Assembly: GCA_009746045.1 (NCBI GenBank)
Contig: RPFO01000213.1
Span: 146,564 to 210,563, forward strand
Direction: 5' to 3'
Length of the DNA stretch: 64,000 bases
Origin: Mesostigma viride
Taxonomy: Eukaryota > Streptophyta > Mesostigmatophyceae > Mesostigmatales > Mesostigmataceae
A program made the translations under genes and the position numbers. The stretch's first letter is position 1, and the number at the start of each line of letters is the position of its first letter. Shown here piece after piece: positions 42,201 to 51,599 of the stretch. The notes beneath the pieces were generated by a model. That model made no database searches and was not told the DNA's origin. It worked only from the letters and a program-made list of their open reading frames with translations.

Positions 42201-42406
42201 AGTTACGTTAAATAGTGACGGAACCTTTTGCCGCCTGAGGCAAATCGGTCCGTAACACTATTTTGCCCGGAATAACCACTTCCGAGCACCCAAGTTCATT
42301 CGGCCGAATTAACTTGGGTGCTCGGAAGTGGTTATTCCGGGCAAAATAGTGTTACGGACCGATTTGCCTCAGGCGGCAAAAGGTTCCGGCACTATTTAAC
42401 GTAACT
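42201..42406. repeat. Palindrome P2 (206 bp)
   Basis: Same element as P1, with two arm mismatches: GTGACGG against GTGCCGG, and GTTCATT against GTTAATT near the centre. Confidence 0.95.
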
Positions 42407-42539
42407 AAAAACCTGGCCTCATGGAGGGGGGACGAAGAGCCCGAGACATCCGCCTAGGCCGCTGAGCACGCACCACTAAATGCGCCGGAACTGCCTCAGT
42501 GAGGATTCGAACCCCTGACCTCCAAGGTGCTCAGGTTTT
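42407..42539 (-). repeat. Spacer S2
   Basis: Nearly identical to S1 in the same orientation, with the same GGTTCGAATCC motif on the - strand; one extra A at the left border. Confidence 0.8.
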
Positions 42540-42745
42540 AGTTACGTTAAATAGTGCCGAAACCTTTTGCCGCCTGAGGCAAATCGGTCCGTAACACTAT
42601 TTTGCCCGGAATAACCACTTCCGAGCACCCAAGTTAATTCGGCCGAATTAACTTGGGTGCTCGGAAGTGGTTATTCCGGGCAAAATAGTGTTACGGACCG
42701 ATTTGCCTCAGGCGGCAAAAGGTTCCGGCACTATTTAACGTAACT
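42540..42745. repeat. Palindrome P3 (206 bp)
   Basis: Same element; a single arm mismatch (GCCGAAACC against GCCGGAACC). Confidence 0.95.
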
Positions 42746-42876
42746 AAAACCTGAGCACCTTGGAGGTCAGGGGTTCGAATCCTCACTGAGGCAGCTCCGG
42801 CGCATTTAGTGGTGCGTGCTCAGCGGCCTAGGCGGATGTCTCGGGCTCTTCGTCCCCCTCCACGAGGCCAGGTTTT
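42746..42876 (+). repeat. Spacer S3, inverted relative to S1 and S2
   Basis: The same spacer sequence but reversed: CCTGAGCACCTTGGAGG is followed by GGGGTTCGAATCC on the + strand. The inversion is as expected if a segment between two palindromes flipped by recombination. Confidence 0.85.
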
Positions 42877-43082
42877 AGTTACGTTAAATAGTGCCGGAAC
42901 CTTTTGCCGCCTGAGGCAAATCGGTCCGTAACACTATTTTGCCCGGAATAACCACTTCCGAGCACCCAAGTTAATTCGGCCGAATTAACTTGGGTGCTCG
43001 GAAGTGGTTATTCCGGGCAAAATAGTGTTACGGACCGATTTGCCTCAGGCGGCAAAAGGTTCCGGCACTATTTAACGTAACT
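42877..43082. repeat. Palindrome P4 (206 bp, perfect)
   Basis: The two 103-nt arms are complementary at every position by eye. The copy ends the array next to the right GCATG duplication. Confidence 0.95.
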
Positions 43083-43087
43083 GCATG

Positions 43088-43413
43088 GTGCGCAAGTACC
43101 GCGTACAATGGAAGTTCAGCCAGTCGGAGGCAGACCCCATGCCCGACTTCAAGCACATCCCCAACGTAACAAGAGCATGAAGTCGCGAGACATCCAGGAG
43201 TGGGCTAGGCTGGTGAACAAGGCCGTCACATTCTGGTCGAATTACCACAACTGGGATCTGTCCACCAAGGACTTGATCGACTTGATCATCACCCAGGCCA
43301 TGGACATCTCAGTTACGCGGCTGCTCCACTGCGACAGCATCGCGGCACAGTCCTACCCCAAGGATATCCACGTGTTACATCCCGATCCGGATGGTGCGAA
43401 AGATCTAATCTAG
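43088..43413 (+). pseudogene. Chromodomain remainder fused to a gag fragment
   Basis: The first codons (KYRVQWKFSQSEAD) continue the chromodomain broken at 41,862. From about 43,137 the frame becomes gypsy gag: PMPDFKHIPNV, then KSRDIQEWARLVNKAVTFW, DLSTKDLIDLIITQAMD and LLHCDSIAAQSYPKDI. The last part resembles the gag of the - strand element near 62.3-62.5 kb (PMPDFKPVPKL ... REIDEWTRM ... CESVASRLYP). Gag following a pol end directly is not a normal gypsy order, so a deletion or recombination joined two copies. Confidence 0.75.
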
Positions 43414-44043
43414 TATAAGGTGCAGTTTAATAAGCCGGCATAGCCGCGCATCCGCGTACCACGATAGCAAGCAAAGATCGCAGTAAATTGACTAACTGAG
43501 CAGCGGTTTATCCTCAGCTAGGCCTTATAGCATGATTAATTAATCTAGCTATATAACACGGCATGTCATGAGGCAAATGACATCCGGATTAGTGCCCCTT
43601 GGTCTGAGAGAGTCGTCAACACTCGTTTCATTAATCATCAAACCAAAGAGAGAGAGTCCATCGTCCACAGACCAATTTCACCTAGCTGCGCTACCAAGCT
43701 GGCAAGTTGGTGTGCAGGCGCGCCGACATGCGCGCCGATCTTCCAGATACTGCCGTCAAGCCCCAATAGGTTCTGTCTGACGTCTAGTAGGGCCGGTCCG
43801 GCCCCTAGAAGATCTCGTACTTCTGGCTAGGCCCAAAATAACTGGTCCGGAACATACAAAGTACCAAATAAACACACGCAAGTCCCGAACTTAGGACAAA
43901 TTCCCAAATAAGTCCCGAACTGAGTCCTATAGTCCGGCGGACTATGAAAGCGAGCTATCGAAAGTCCCAGACGAATAACAAATGACTTTCGACTTATTTA
44001 TTGAAGGCATTGTTACGCCCATACAAAGGTCTGGGCCGTAACA
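43414..44043 (-). mobile_element. 3' LTR region of outer gypsy element (inner border unsure)
   Basis: Read on the - strand, a purine tract (44,060-44,044) is followed by TGTTACGGCCCAGACC, the expected start of an LTR. AATAAATAAG about 45 bp further (near 44,000) is a polyadenylation candidate. The LTR's other end cannot be fixed, because the partner LTR lies beyond the right edge. TGTTACATCCC at 43,375 is a possible end. Repeats of AAGTCCCGAACT occur at 43,880-43,920. Confidence 0.55.
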
Positions 44044-44060
44044 CTCCTCCCTTCCCCAGG
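44044..44060 (-). other. Polypurine tract of outer gypsy element
   Basis: On the - strand CCTGGGGAAGGGAGGAG immediately precedes TGTTACGG, the standard primer site for plus-strand synthesis next to a 3' LTR. Confidence 0.7.
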
Positions 44061-44987
44061 GGACGATAGCTATATCGTCCAGGCTTGGGGCGCACGCAAC
44101 AAGACAATTAACACAAACAAACAAACAAGAAAAAAAGAAGCTCTTGCAAGCAAAACAAGCAACACACAAAAGCGACCATTGCCCAGGCTGGGCAGTCAGC
44201 TATAGAGAACAATAGTACAAAATCGGCCATGGGGATACTATGTCCCAACCCCTGTTCGCCAGCGGGTTAGTAAAGCCAATTCTCCCCGGCGTTGCCACAC
44301 AAGGACAATTCCTTGATAGCCGATGGGATGCTGTCGCCATCCCGTTGCAATTCATGAGGGCAATGTGACTGGACTCTGGATCTCTGGACTGGAACAGCAG
44401 GAACAGGAACCCCCATAATCCTTCCTGGAATCTCCCCCACTTCCCACAAATCCATCAATTAATTTCCCTCTCACCGCTGCCCTCCCTGGCGACCGCGCTA
44501 GTGCAGGGCCGCGGCAGCATATAAAATTCCGCCAGCGACCCGAATCAGAGGTGCACACCAATCAACGCCATGCAAGACAATTAACCCAATTGATGGGGTC
44601 GACCGATACCAATACTACCGGATGCATGGTTGCAGGCGACGATGCTTATCACAACTGGGATAATAATCGCGCGTGGCAGACATGTTGCGCGCGACCATGC
44701 ACAGTGGCGGGCACGCAACAGTTGGGGTGCGCAACAGTGATCCGCGGGGCGCGCACGCGCCAGCATGTGACAGCGTTGTAAACGCCACCGCCGAGCAAAG
44801 GCCAAAATATGGATCACGGCAGTCGTCATCAGCGACTACGGGAGGTGCTCGCGTGCAGAACTGTCCAATACGGTCGATGCAGGGAGGACCACCAAGCTGA
44901 ATCACTTCTTGCCTGTGCGGAGATGCGCGCGCAAGCGCTGAACTCGTCATCCCGTCTGCAAGACTGTCCATGAGGAGGTCGCGACCC
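44061..44987 (-). other. 3' non-coding region of outer gypsy element
   Basis: About 930 bp between the ORF3 stop and the polypurine tract. Short open frames on both strands show no domain. Confidence 0.5.
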
Positions 44988-46322
44988 TCACATTCCTCCA
45001 ATGCTAGGGCCCACCCCTCCCGACCGCGCCTTCCGTTGACGATACTCGTGGAGTACCTGGCGACCCTGCTCACCAATTTCCTCGAGGATCTTCCCGGGAT
45101 TAGCGAGGTGATCCGCATTGTATGCGAGCTGGTATTCGTTCACGTTGGCGCGCGTTTGAGCGAGGTCTACCCACGTCCCGGTGGGCCAGTACGACATGAA
45201 TGCGGCCAGGTATTGCGGGTGCTTGAACATGATTGTGCCCGCGTTCCAATCAATAACCCCACATCCATGCTCCGCAAAGAAACCCCCCGCCATGGTCAAC
45301 ACTACGACGCGCACCTGGAGAGCGTTGAAGCGAAAGCCCGGAGCCCTCACAAAGTTGGGCACAACCCAGTCGAGGAATGCCTCTCCCTCGCACGGAGCAT
45401 ACTTGGGACAGTCAACCTTTCGAGGTTTACCATCTACCATGTATTTTGGCAGCTCCCGCTTGGGGCCGTAACGCGTACCAGAACCCTCTGGCGTCGATTC
45501 GAGGCAGTCCTGGGGTCGCGGGGCCGCCCTCCCTGGGTGCAAGTCGAAACAGACTAGCTCGCGCATGGAGCCTCGCTCCACATACGCATGGGTTCCTGCC
45601 TCAAAGTGCAGCGGTTGCGGTCGGTGATAGTCCGCGCTGGCGACGGCCACGAACGGCGGTGGTGGGAGTTCAATGTAGACGGGAACACCCCGAAACTCGC
45701 GTAAGGGGCGTACTCGTTGTGGGCCGGGAAACGCACTGACGTAAGCGCCCACCGTCCATGGCGCCGGCTGTACGATCAACGATCCCTGCGCGGGAGATAT
45801 AAAGCCCACCGCTGGTATCGGGCCACGCCTCTCTGGTAGATGGGCGCGGGACGCCTCCACGCGGGCCACCCGCTCGGAGTAAGTTCGAGCCTCTCGGCGC
45901 GGACTCTGGGAATCCGCGGGGACGCTGCCCGCCGACACCTCGTTCGTACATGCGCGACGTCTAACTTCTCGCTGGGCATCCGGTTCCCCTTGGGAGCGTT
46001 TCTGGTTGCGCTCAATAACCTCGGAACCGGGCTTGGTCAGGTCGGTCGAGCCGCCCGTTCGCCGGGTCGGTCCCGTCCCGACAAGAACCGTCATCCCCCC
46101 CGTTCCCTGGGTCCGAATGGTTCGCACGGCATCACCGTCCTGTTGCTGGATCGGTGTCACCACAGGTGTGACAGATCCGCCCGTTCGCCGAGTCGGCCCT
46201 GCTTGCACGTGGCGTTGGGGATGCTTTTCGACCCAATTACCACGATGGTGCGTACACATCGACGTGAATAACACAAGTGCCTTCGCGGCATCCTGGCTAC
46301 ACGTGATCAAGCCCGTTGTCAT
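44988..46322 (-). CDS. ORF3 of outer gypsy element, unknown family
   Basis: 444 residues, ATG 32 bp after the pol stop. The N-terminal 130 residues are low-complexity with two copies of GPTRRTGGS. The C-terminal half resembles the extra ORF of the nested element (51,407-50,400). PPPFVAVASADY pairs with PPPLGIMASDAL; GVIDWNAGTIMFKHPQYLAA (residues 355-374) with GFLDWARGQVVLTQHRYYWA; WPTGTWVD with FPDGVWAD. Gypsy elements with a gene here often carry an envelope, but no signal peptide, transmembrane helix or fusion-like segment is evident. A capsid-related or accessory role is possible but unproven. Confidence 0.7.
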   Translation of the reverse strand: MTTGLITCSQDAAKALVLFTSMCTHHRGNWVEKHPQRHVQAGPTRRTGGSVTPVVTPIQQQDGDAVRTIRTQGTGGMTVLVGTGPTRRTGGSTDLTKPGSEVIERNQKRSQGEPDAQREVRRRACTNEVSAGSVPADSQSPRREARTYSERVARVEASRAHLPERRGPIPAVGFISPAQGSLIVQPAPWTVGAYVSAFPGPQRVRPLREFRGVPVYIELPPPPFVAVASADYHRPQPLHFEAGTHAYVERGSMRELVCFDLHPGRAAPRPQDCLESTPEGSGTRYGPKRELPKYMVDGKPRKVDCPKYAPCEGEAFLDWVVPNFVRAPGFRFNALQVRVVVLTMAGGFFAEHGCGVIDWNAGTIMFKHPQYLAAFMSYWPTGTWVDLAQTRANVNEYQLAYNADHLANPGKILEEIGEQGRQVLHEYRQRKARSGGVGPSIGGM

Positions 46323-46354
46323 AGCGCCCCCACCACTACTACCTTCGCGGTAGC

Positions 46355-49300
46355 CTAGTAGTGGAGGGCATGCTCGGCCTTATACTCGCGAAGCAGACGT
46401 TCACACCCTTCTAGCTCATTCTCGGTTCGCCACGAATCCTCGTAATCATGCTGAGCAAAACGCCACCGTACGCGATACTGTCGCTGTCTACCTCTCCCAC
46501 GCTTGATGTCCCGGTGGCCCACGATCTCGGCCACCTCGTCTTCCTGTTCTCCGGTCTCTGGGTTGTACTCGACAGGGGCCGGCGGGTTGAGCCGACCTTG
46601 GATGGAGTTCTGGTGGTATAACTTGAGCTGGTCTCGATGGAAGTTGGAGGAAGTGTTCCAGGAGCTCGGGATGTCCACCTTGAACATCACATCTCCAAGC
46701 TTCTCCAGAACCTTGTGTGGCCCCAGGAACATAGGACGGAGCTTTGTCTTGAGCTCACCCTCTACCTTCTCAGAGAAACGTCCTAGGCGGGGGCCTTCCA
46801 CCAGTACCCAGTCGCCCACCTCGATGGCCGGCGTGCGCGCATCTAGGCGGCCAGCAGTCCTCGCCATATAGCGCTCAGCGGCGGCCCGGTAGCCCTTGAC
46901 CGCACTGTCATGGGCCTGGCGCATCTGGACCAGCAGCCTCTCCACCCCTTCGAGGGTGTCTCGCCGGACCGACTTTTCAGCTAAGGCTGGGCTTGTGAGA
47001 AGGTCAGTCGGCGTGAGCGGATGCCTGCCCGTGTTGAGGAAGAATGGTGTGAAGCCATGAGCTGCCTGGGGGGCGTTATTCAGGGAGAACTCCACCAAGC
47101 CCAAGAACTCTTCCCAGTTGCTTCCCACCGCGTCGGTGTAGTGGCGCATGGTCTCTTGCACTGTGCGGTTCAGCCTCTCCACCAGGTGGGAGGACGAGCT
47201 GTGATATGCTGTCCCCAGCGACACCTTGGTGCCCAGGCATTCAAAGAACTCCTGCCAGAAGCGGGCCGTGAACAGCTTGTCTCGGTCCGATATGAATTGC
47301 CGGCTGAGTCCGTGGTACCTGAACACGTGGTGAAGGTATAGCTTAGCGCAAGCCTCGGCCGTGAGTTCGGCCGGACATGGTGCCAGGTGACACATGCGCG
47401 TCAAACGGTCCAGGAAAACCAGAATCATGCTGTTGCCATTCTTGGTCTACCGGAAGGGGCCAACAAAATCCATCATCAGGGAATCCCAAGGGCCCATCGG
47501 GTCTGGTAGGGTCTGGGGGACCGCCTGTGAGCCCGTATTGCGGGACTTCATGATCTGACATGATGGACACTCGCGCACGTACGTCTCAATGTACTCTCGC
47601 ATGCCTGGCCAATAGAAGTTCTTTCTGGCCCGTGGCAGCAAGCGGTGGATCGAGTCATGGAGCTCATGGAGCAGAGCCGCTCGACATAACTCCGGGACGT
47701 ACAGGCGCCAGCAGTCTGGCCTCACCATGACATAGAGTCGCCCGTCCTGGAACTTGCACGGGAGCTTGCCCATCTGCTTGGGGTGCGACCTGATTGCCTC
47801 TAAGGCCGCGGGCTCCGTGACAGTGAACCGACTAATCAACGTCTCCAGGACAGAAGTGATCGTGTACGTGTCCGCCTCCTCCTCAAGGGTTTGGTGCACG
47901 TACTCCGAAAAAATGGTAGGGGGCCCGATGCGCTGCAGGTGAAAAATTCCCTGAGCCGGTACCACGTGGCTGAGTGGCACTCGTGACCGGGACCCCTCCC
48001 TTTCCCCGGGGGCGCGCACGTCCTCGCGCGCGGTCCCCCAGTCGGGAGACAGGTCGTCCTGGGTCGTGCGACCGGTGTGGAACAGATAGCGACTGTGCGG
48101 CGACCCTGGGTCGCCACAAGGCGAGCCAGGCTCCTGCGCGGAGCCACATGTGGTGTGAAGTACGTCCATAGTCTCATAAAAATCTGCGTAGTCCGCCCGC
48201 CGAGAAAGGGCGTCCGGGACCACATTCTCTGCACCCTTCACGTACTGAATTTTGAAAGGGGCAAACTGAGACAAGTACTCCATCCACCGCGCCTGACGGG
48301 GCGTCAAGTTAGGTTGGGCGAGCAGATGCGTGAGGGGCCGATGGTCCGTGTGGATGATCAGCCGGTGGGGATCAAGGTCCCCCTGCTCGCTAATCACAAC
48401 GTCAAACTGAGCCCCGAGAAGATGATGGCGCCAAGTGTGACAGCAGTAGACCACAGCAAGAAGCTCCTGCTGATGCACCGGGTAGTTACGCTCGGCGGGG
48501 ATCATGGTGCGGGAGATATACTCAACCGGCTGTAACCCCTGACCCTGGTCCTGCAGAAGGACGCCGCCAATCGCAACCTTGCTCGCGTCCGTGGCCACCA
48601 CAAAGGGCCTTGATGGATCCGGGATAGCGAGCACGAGTGCTGTGGTCAAGCTGTGCTTGAGGGCCTCGAAGGCCTGCTGGCACGGTTCCGACCAGACAAA
48701 GGGAACACCCTTCTTGAGGAGGGCGTTGATGGGGGCAGCTATTGTCGCGAAGCGGGGGATAAAGCGTCGGTAGTATGACGCGATACCCAAAAAGCTGCGC
48801 ACCCCCTTGACGTCGGTCGGGGTCGGCCACTGTTGGATGGAAGCAATCTTGGCGGGGTCCGTCGCGACGCCAGCGGCAGAGAGGGTGTGACCCAAAAAGG
48901 GCACGCTGCGTCCAGCGCGGACCTTGGCCTTGCGGACCGAAAGATGCTCCTCTTCCATAATGCGCAACACTGTGTCGACGTCCTCTAAGTGATCCTCGAA
49001 AGTCTTGGAGTACACGAGGATGTCGTCCAGGTACGCGAGAGCGCATGTGCGCTTGTAGGACCACGGGGGCTTCACGCCCCGGTTGGGGTCCTTGAGGTCA
49101 CGGGAGACCTGCGGGAGATGCGCGGTTCCCATGACGGGGCGGAGGATGTCGTTCATGAGCATCTGGAAGCTCGCGGGGGAATTGCACAAACCCATCGCGG
49201 CCACCCGAAACTGGTAATGCCCAAAGGGCGTGTTGAACGCCGTCTTGTGACAATCCTCCGGGGCGATCCGAAGCTGCCAGAAGCCATCCGCGCAGTCTAG

Positions 49301-49450
49301 GACTGTAAAGCACGTGGCTCCTTGGACGCGGTTGAAGATATCGTCGATGCGCGGAAGGGGGTACTTGGACTTTACCGTGATAGCATTGAGCTTCCGGTAG
49401 TCCGTGACGAGCCGCCACTTGCCCCCAGGCTTAGGGACCAGTAGCACACC
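46355..49450 (-). pseudogene. Outer gypsy pol: RT, RNase H, integrase, chromodomain
   Basis: It continues the RT interrupted by the nested element: GVLLVPKPGGKWRLVTDYRK, VLDCADGFWQLRI, YQFRVAAMGLCNSPASFQ and the catalytic AYLDDILVYS. RNase H follows (FVVATDASKVAIGGVLLQD; PDALSRRADY), then the zinc module (HDSIHRLLPRARKNFYW ... CPSCQIMK). The integrase core has DSLMMDFVGPF, FISDRDKLF and SSHLVERLNRTVQE; then GPHKVLEK and a chromodomain (VGHRDIKRGRGRQRQYRVRW). A TAG at 47,447-47,449, in frame between VGPFR and TKNGNSMILVFLDRL, splits an otherwise continuous frame. Confidence 0.9.
49446..49450. repeat. Target-site duplication, left copy
   Basis: ACACC next to the TGTTACG end of the nested element; the partner is at 60,243-60,247. 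Joining the flanks and dropping one copy restores the RT frame (SAGV then LLVPKPGGK). Confidence 0.95.
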
Positions 49451-50022
49451 TGTTACGCCGCGGATATCTACCTCCACCTCTACCTCTAATGGGCCTGATA
49501 CTACCTAAACTGGTCAGGCCTCCTCTACTTAACCCTCTGGCGAAAGACGAACGTGACGGAGCTGATTTCAATGCATTAACGTAAGTGTTGCTATAATACG
49601 CCATACAACCATTTACCAAAACCCGTTTACTCCAGGAATAGAGGAAGGAAACACAACTACACTGCCGTGACCCAAGCCTAAATGTGTCAATTCACTTAAC
49701 ACACGCCGAGTGACCACACAAGGAGTGGAACGTGCATAAATGGTCACCAACGGTCCAACAGGCTCGGGCCGACCTGGCCCTCGCCTGCAGAAACACAGAA
49801 ACACAAGCAGGTGCACAGATGCACGCCTGTCCACTACATTCTACAAAAGGATAAGGACCACTAATATAGTACGCGGCGCGGCGCCCAAAGGCACCCACTA
49901 TACCACAGTACTGTTACGGGGACAATCATGTCCAAACTAGAACTGCACGTAACCTAGGAACAACCGAGGCCAAGGACCTAATTTACGTCCGTAACTACAA
50001 CGAATTGTTACGCGACGTAACA
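49451..50022 (-). repeat. 3' LTR of nested gypsy element
   Basis: 572 bp, TGTTACG...CGTAACA. Against the other LTR the differences are T/C in the GCTGATTTCAATG segment, C/T in AAGGACCAC, and G/A in CCGAGGCCAAG. Short open frames inside are shadows. Confidence 0.97.
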
Positions 50023-50040
50023 CCTCCCCCCCCACAAAAG
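50023..50040 (-). other. Polypurine tract of nested gypsy element
   Basis: Read on the - strand, CTTTTGTGGGGGGGGAGG directly abuts the LTR start TGTTACG, as expected for the plus-strand primer. Confidence 0.85.
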
Positions 50041-50399
50041 GTAGGGAGCCCTCTCCCTACGCAGAGAGGAGGGAACCAGAGGGGTAGGAAAATAATCCTA
50101 ACGCACCCAGCACACACCAACACAATCGATAGACCATCCCAGATACAAAGCACCAATAGTTCACACGGTCTCCACCACCACGCCGGGTGGTGTAGGGTTA
50201 GCCAGCACCAAGCCTGGTGGTAGGTTCCCCTAACTGCCTGGAACGGAGTCCTGGCCGGGGGGGACGGCACTGGGCAGGACACACAGAGTAAACACATCAG
50301 CGCTAAGGACCAAGAACAGCCAACCAACTGGCCAGAATATGAGGGCGACTCTACATACCGGAGGGACAACACCCTCAGGTCGGGCCTAAGGCCCTCTAT

Positions 50400-51407
50400 C
50401 TAGTGGCCATCCGTCTGGTAAGTGCCACGAGAGGCCAGCAGGACCTCCAGGTAGGCCTGGTAGTGAGCCACATCCTCAACATTGTCATGCCTATCTACAG
50501 TGAGGAAAACATCGGCCCACACGCCGTCAGGAAAGAGGCCCAGGAAGGCCCAGTAATACCTATGCTGCGTGAGGACGACCTGGCCACGGGCCCAGTCCAG
50601 AAAGCCACAGGCAAAGAGGCGAAGGAAAGGCTCTACCGCGATCAGGCAAAGGGCCCGCAGGAGGAGGCAATGATACCGAATCCGAGGGCGCAGACCCGTC
50701 GGGAAGAACAGGTCCACCAGGGGCTCCACGTTGGACGGCCACAACCGGATGTGCCGAACCTCGCGGGAGCGCCACCGACGAACACACTGTCGCGACCCGA
50801 ATGTCTCTAGGTAGTCGCTGGCACGAGGAGGAGGGTGACCGCGGGAGTCTAGACCCTGGCCCGGGATAGGCGCCGGGCGGCGGGCATCCCACTCAAGGAT
50901 GGGCTGGAGGACCGTAGTGTACGCCGCACCCGGCACCGCAGGAAACTCTACTGTAAGGGCATCCGAAGCCATAATGCCCAGAGGGGGAGGGTAAGCCCAC
51001 TGAAACCCACCGTAGGTGTCCAAGTCGTTGTGGCGCCTCGCCCAGCGATACAGGACGCGCCGGACCAGGATCTCACCCTCGAACACCGGATCAGCTAAAA
51101 TAACCATGTCGAACGGAGGCCGATCAGTCTCAATGGGTAGGCCACGATCCCGGGGCGCCCGACACACCTGGGAGAACCCATAGGACATGGGAGAGATGGC
51201 AAGCTCAGCAGAGGCGCGCGGCAGGTCACACTGTCGGCAGGCGAGTGCGGACATACCATACCCCGGAATGGGCGTGTCACGCGACTCCGGCGTCGCGTGC
51301 ACCACAGAAGGAGCCCTGTCCCGATCACCCTGGGACAACTCCCTGAGGGAATCGGCAGCGCGGGTGGCGCGAGGATCCTGACCGGTGGACCGAACAACCG
51401 CGGCCAA
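50400..51407 (-). CDS. Extra ORF of nested gypsy element, C-terminal part (ORF3b)
   Basis: Open for 335 codons as bounded here; no clear independent ATG, so it is probably the continuation of the upstream frames. It contains YPPPLGIMASDALTVEF, ILEWDARRPAPIPGQGLDS, PLVDLFFPTGLRPRIRYH, GFLDWARGQVVLTQHRYYWA (residues 268-287) and FPDGVWADVFL. The last 180 residues resemble ORF3 of the outer element without large gaps. No known domain is recognised. The stop at 50,400 is about 360 bp before the polypurine tract. Confidence 0.65.
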   Translation of the reverse strand: MAAVVRSTGQDPRATRAADSLRELSQGDRDRAPSVVHATPESRDTPIPGYGMSALACRQCDLPRASAELAISPMSYGFSQVCRAPRDRGLPIETDRPPFDMVILADPVFEGEILVRRVLYRWARRHNDLDTYGGFQWAYPPPLGIMASDALTVEFPAVPGAAYTTVLQPILEWDARRPAPIPGQGLDSRGHPPPRASDYLETFGSRQCVRRWRSREVRHIRLWPSNVEPLVDLFFPTGLRPRIRYHCLLLRALCLIAVEPFLRLFACGFLDWARGQVVLTQHRYYWAFLGLFPDGVWADVFLTVDRHDNVEDVAHYQAYLEVLLASRGTYQTDGH

Positions 51408-51592
51408 GACCGCGAGGCCGAAGGAGGAGGGACCGGAGCAGGGGCTGACGCAGGGGCAGGAGCCGACACCGACGCAGGGGGCACTGGTAAAACAGGAGGT
51501 CGCGCCGGACCTGAAGCCAGAGAGGGCCGTGACGGACCCACCAACGACGCAGGCGCGCCGGTCTCCGTTGCCGGTGCACCCTCAGGCCACAT
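51095..51592 (-). pseudogene. Middle frame of the nested extra ORF region
   Basis: A third frame starts at an ATG (MWPEGAPATETGAPASLVG) and carries a Pro/Ala-rich linker of the same style as ORF3a before becoming Arg-rich nonsense near 51,300. It may link ORF3a to ORF3b by frameshifts, or the region may have decayed. Low complexity makes the choice uncertain. Confidence 0.35.
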
Positions 51593-51599
51593 GTTGAAA

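Larger units (their letters stand above)
41863..43082. mobile_element. 1,220-bp fold-back array: four palindromes, three spacers
   Basis: Four copies of a 206-bp palindrome (P1 41,863-42,068; P2 42,201-42,406; P3 42,540-42,745; P4 42,877-43,082) alternate with spacers of about 131-133 bp. The block is flanked by GCATG on both sides (41,858-41,862 and 43,083-43,087). It interrupts a chromodomain coding region exactly between RGRGM and VRKYRVQW. No ORF for a transposase is present, so it is non-autonomous or spread by an unknown mechanism. Confidence 0.9.

Noticed and set aside
42746-42876. A true tRNA gene in the palindrome spacers
   Set aside because: Only the T-loop / box-B motif fits. I could not form acceptor, D and anticodon arms around it.
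44011-44043. A 33-bp mini-element TGTTACG...CGTAACA
   Set aside because: The right half is the LTR start of the outer gypsy element next to its polypurine tract; the left TGTTACG is probably a hairpin partner or chance.
27249-47449. Nuclear reassignment of TAG as a sense codon
   Set aside because: In-frame TAG occurs twice in decayed elements, but TAG also terminates outer pol and the ORF1-like region; mutation explains it better.
49613-49940. Short open frames in the nested element LTRs (and the same at 59,833-60,160)
   Set aside because: Identical in both LTRs because the LTRs are identical; no domain and not positioned as genes.
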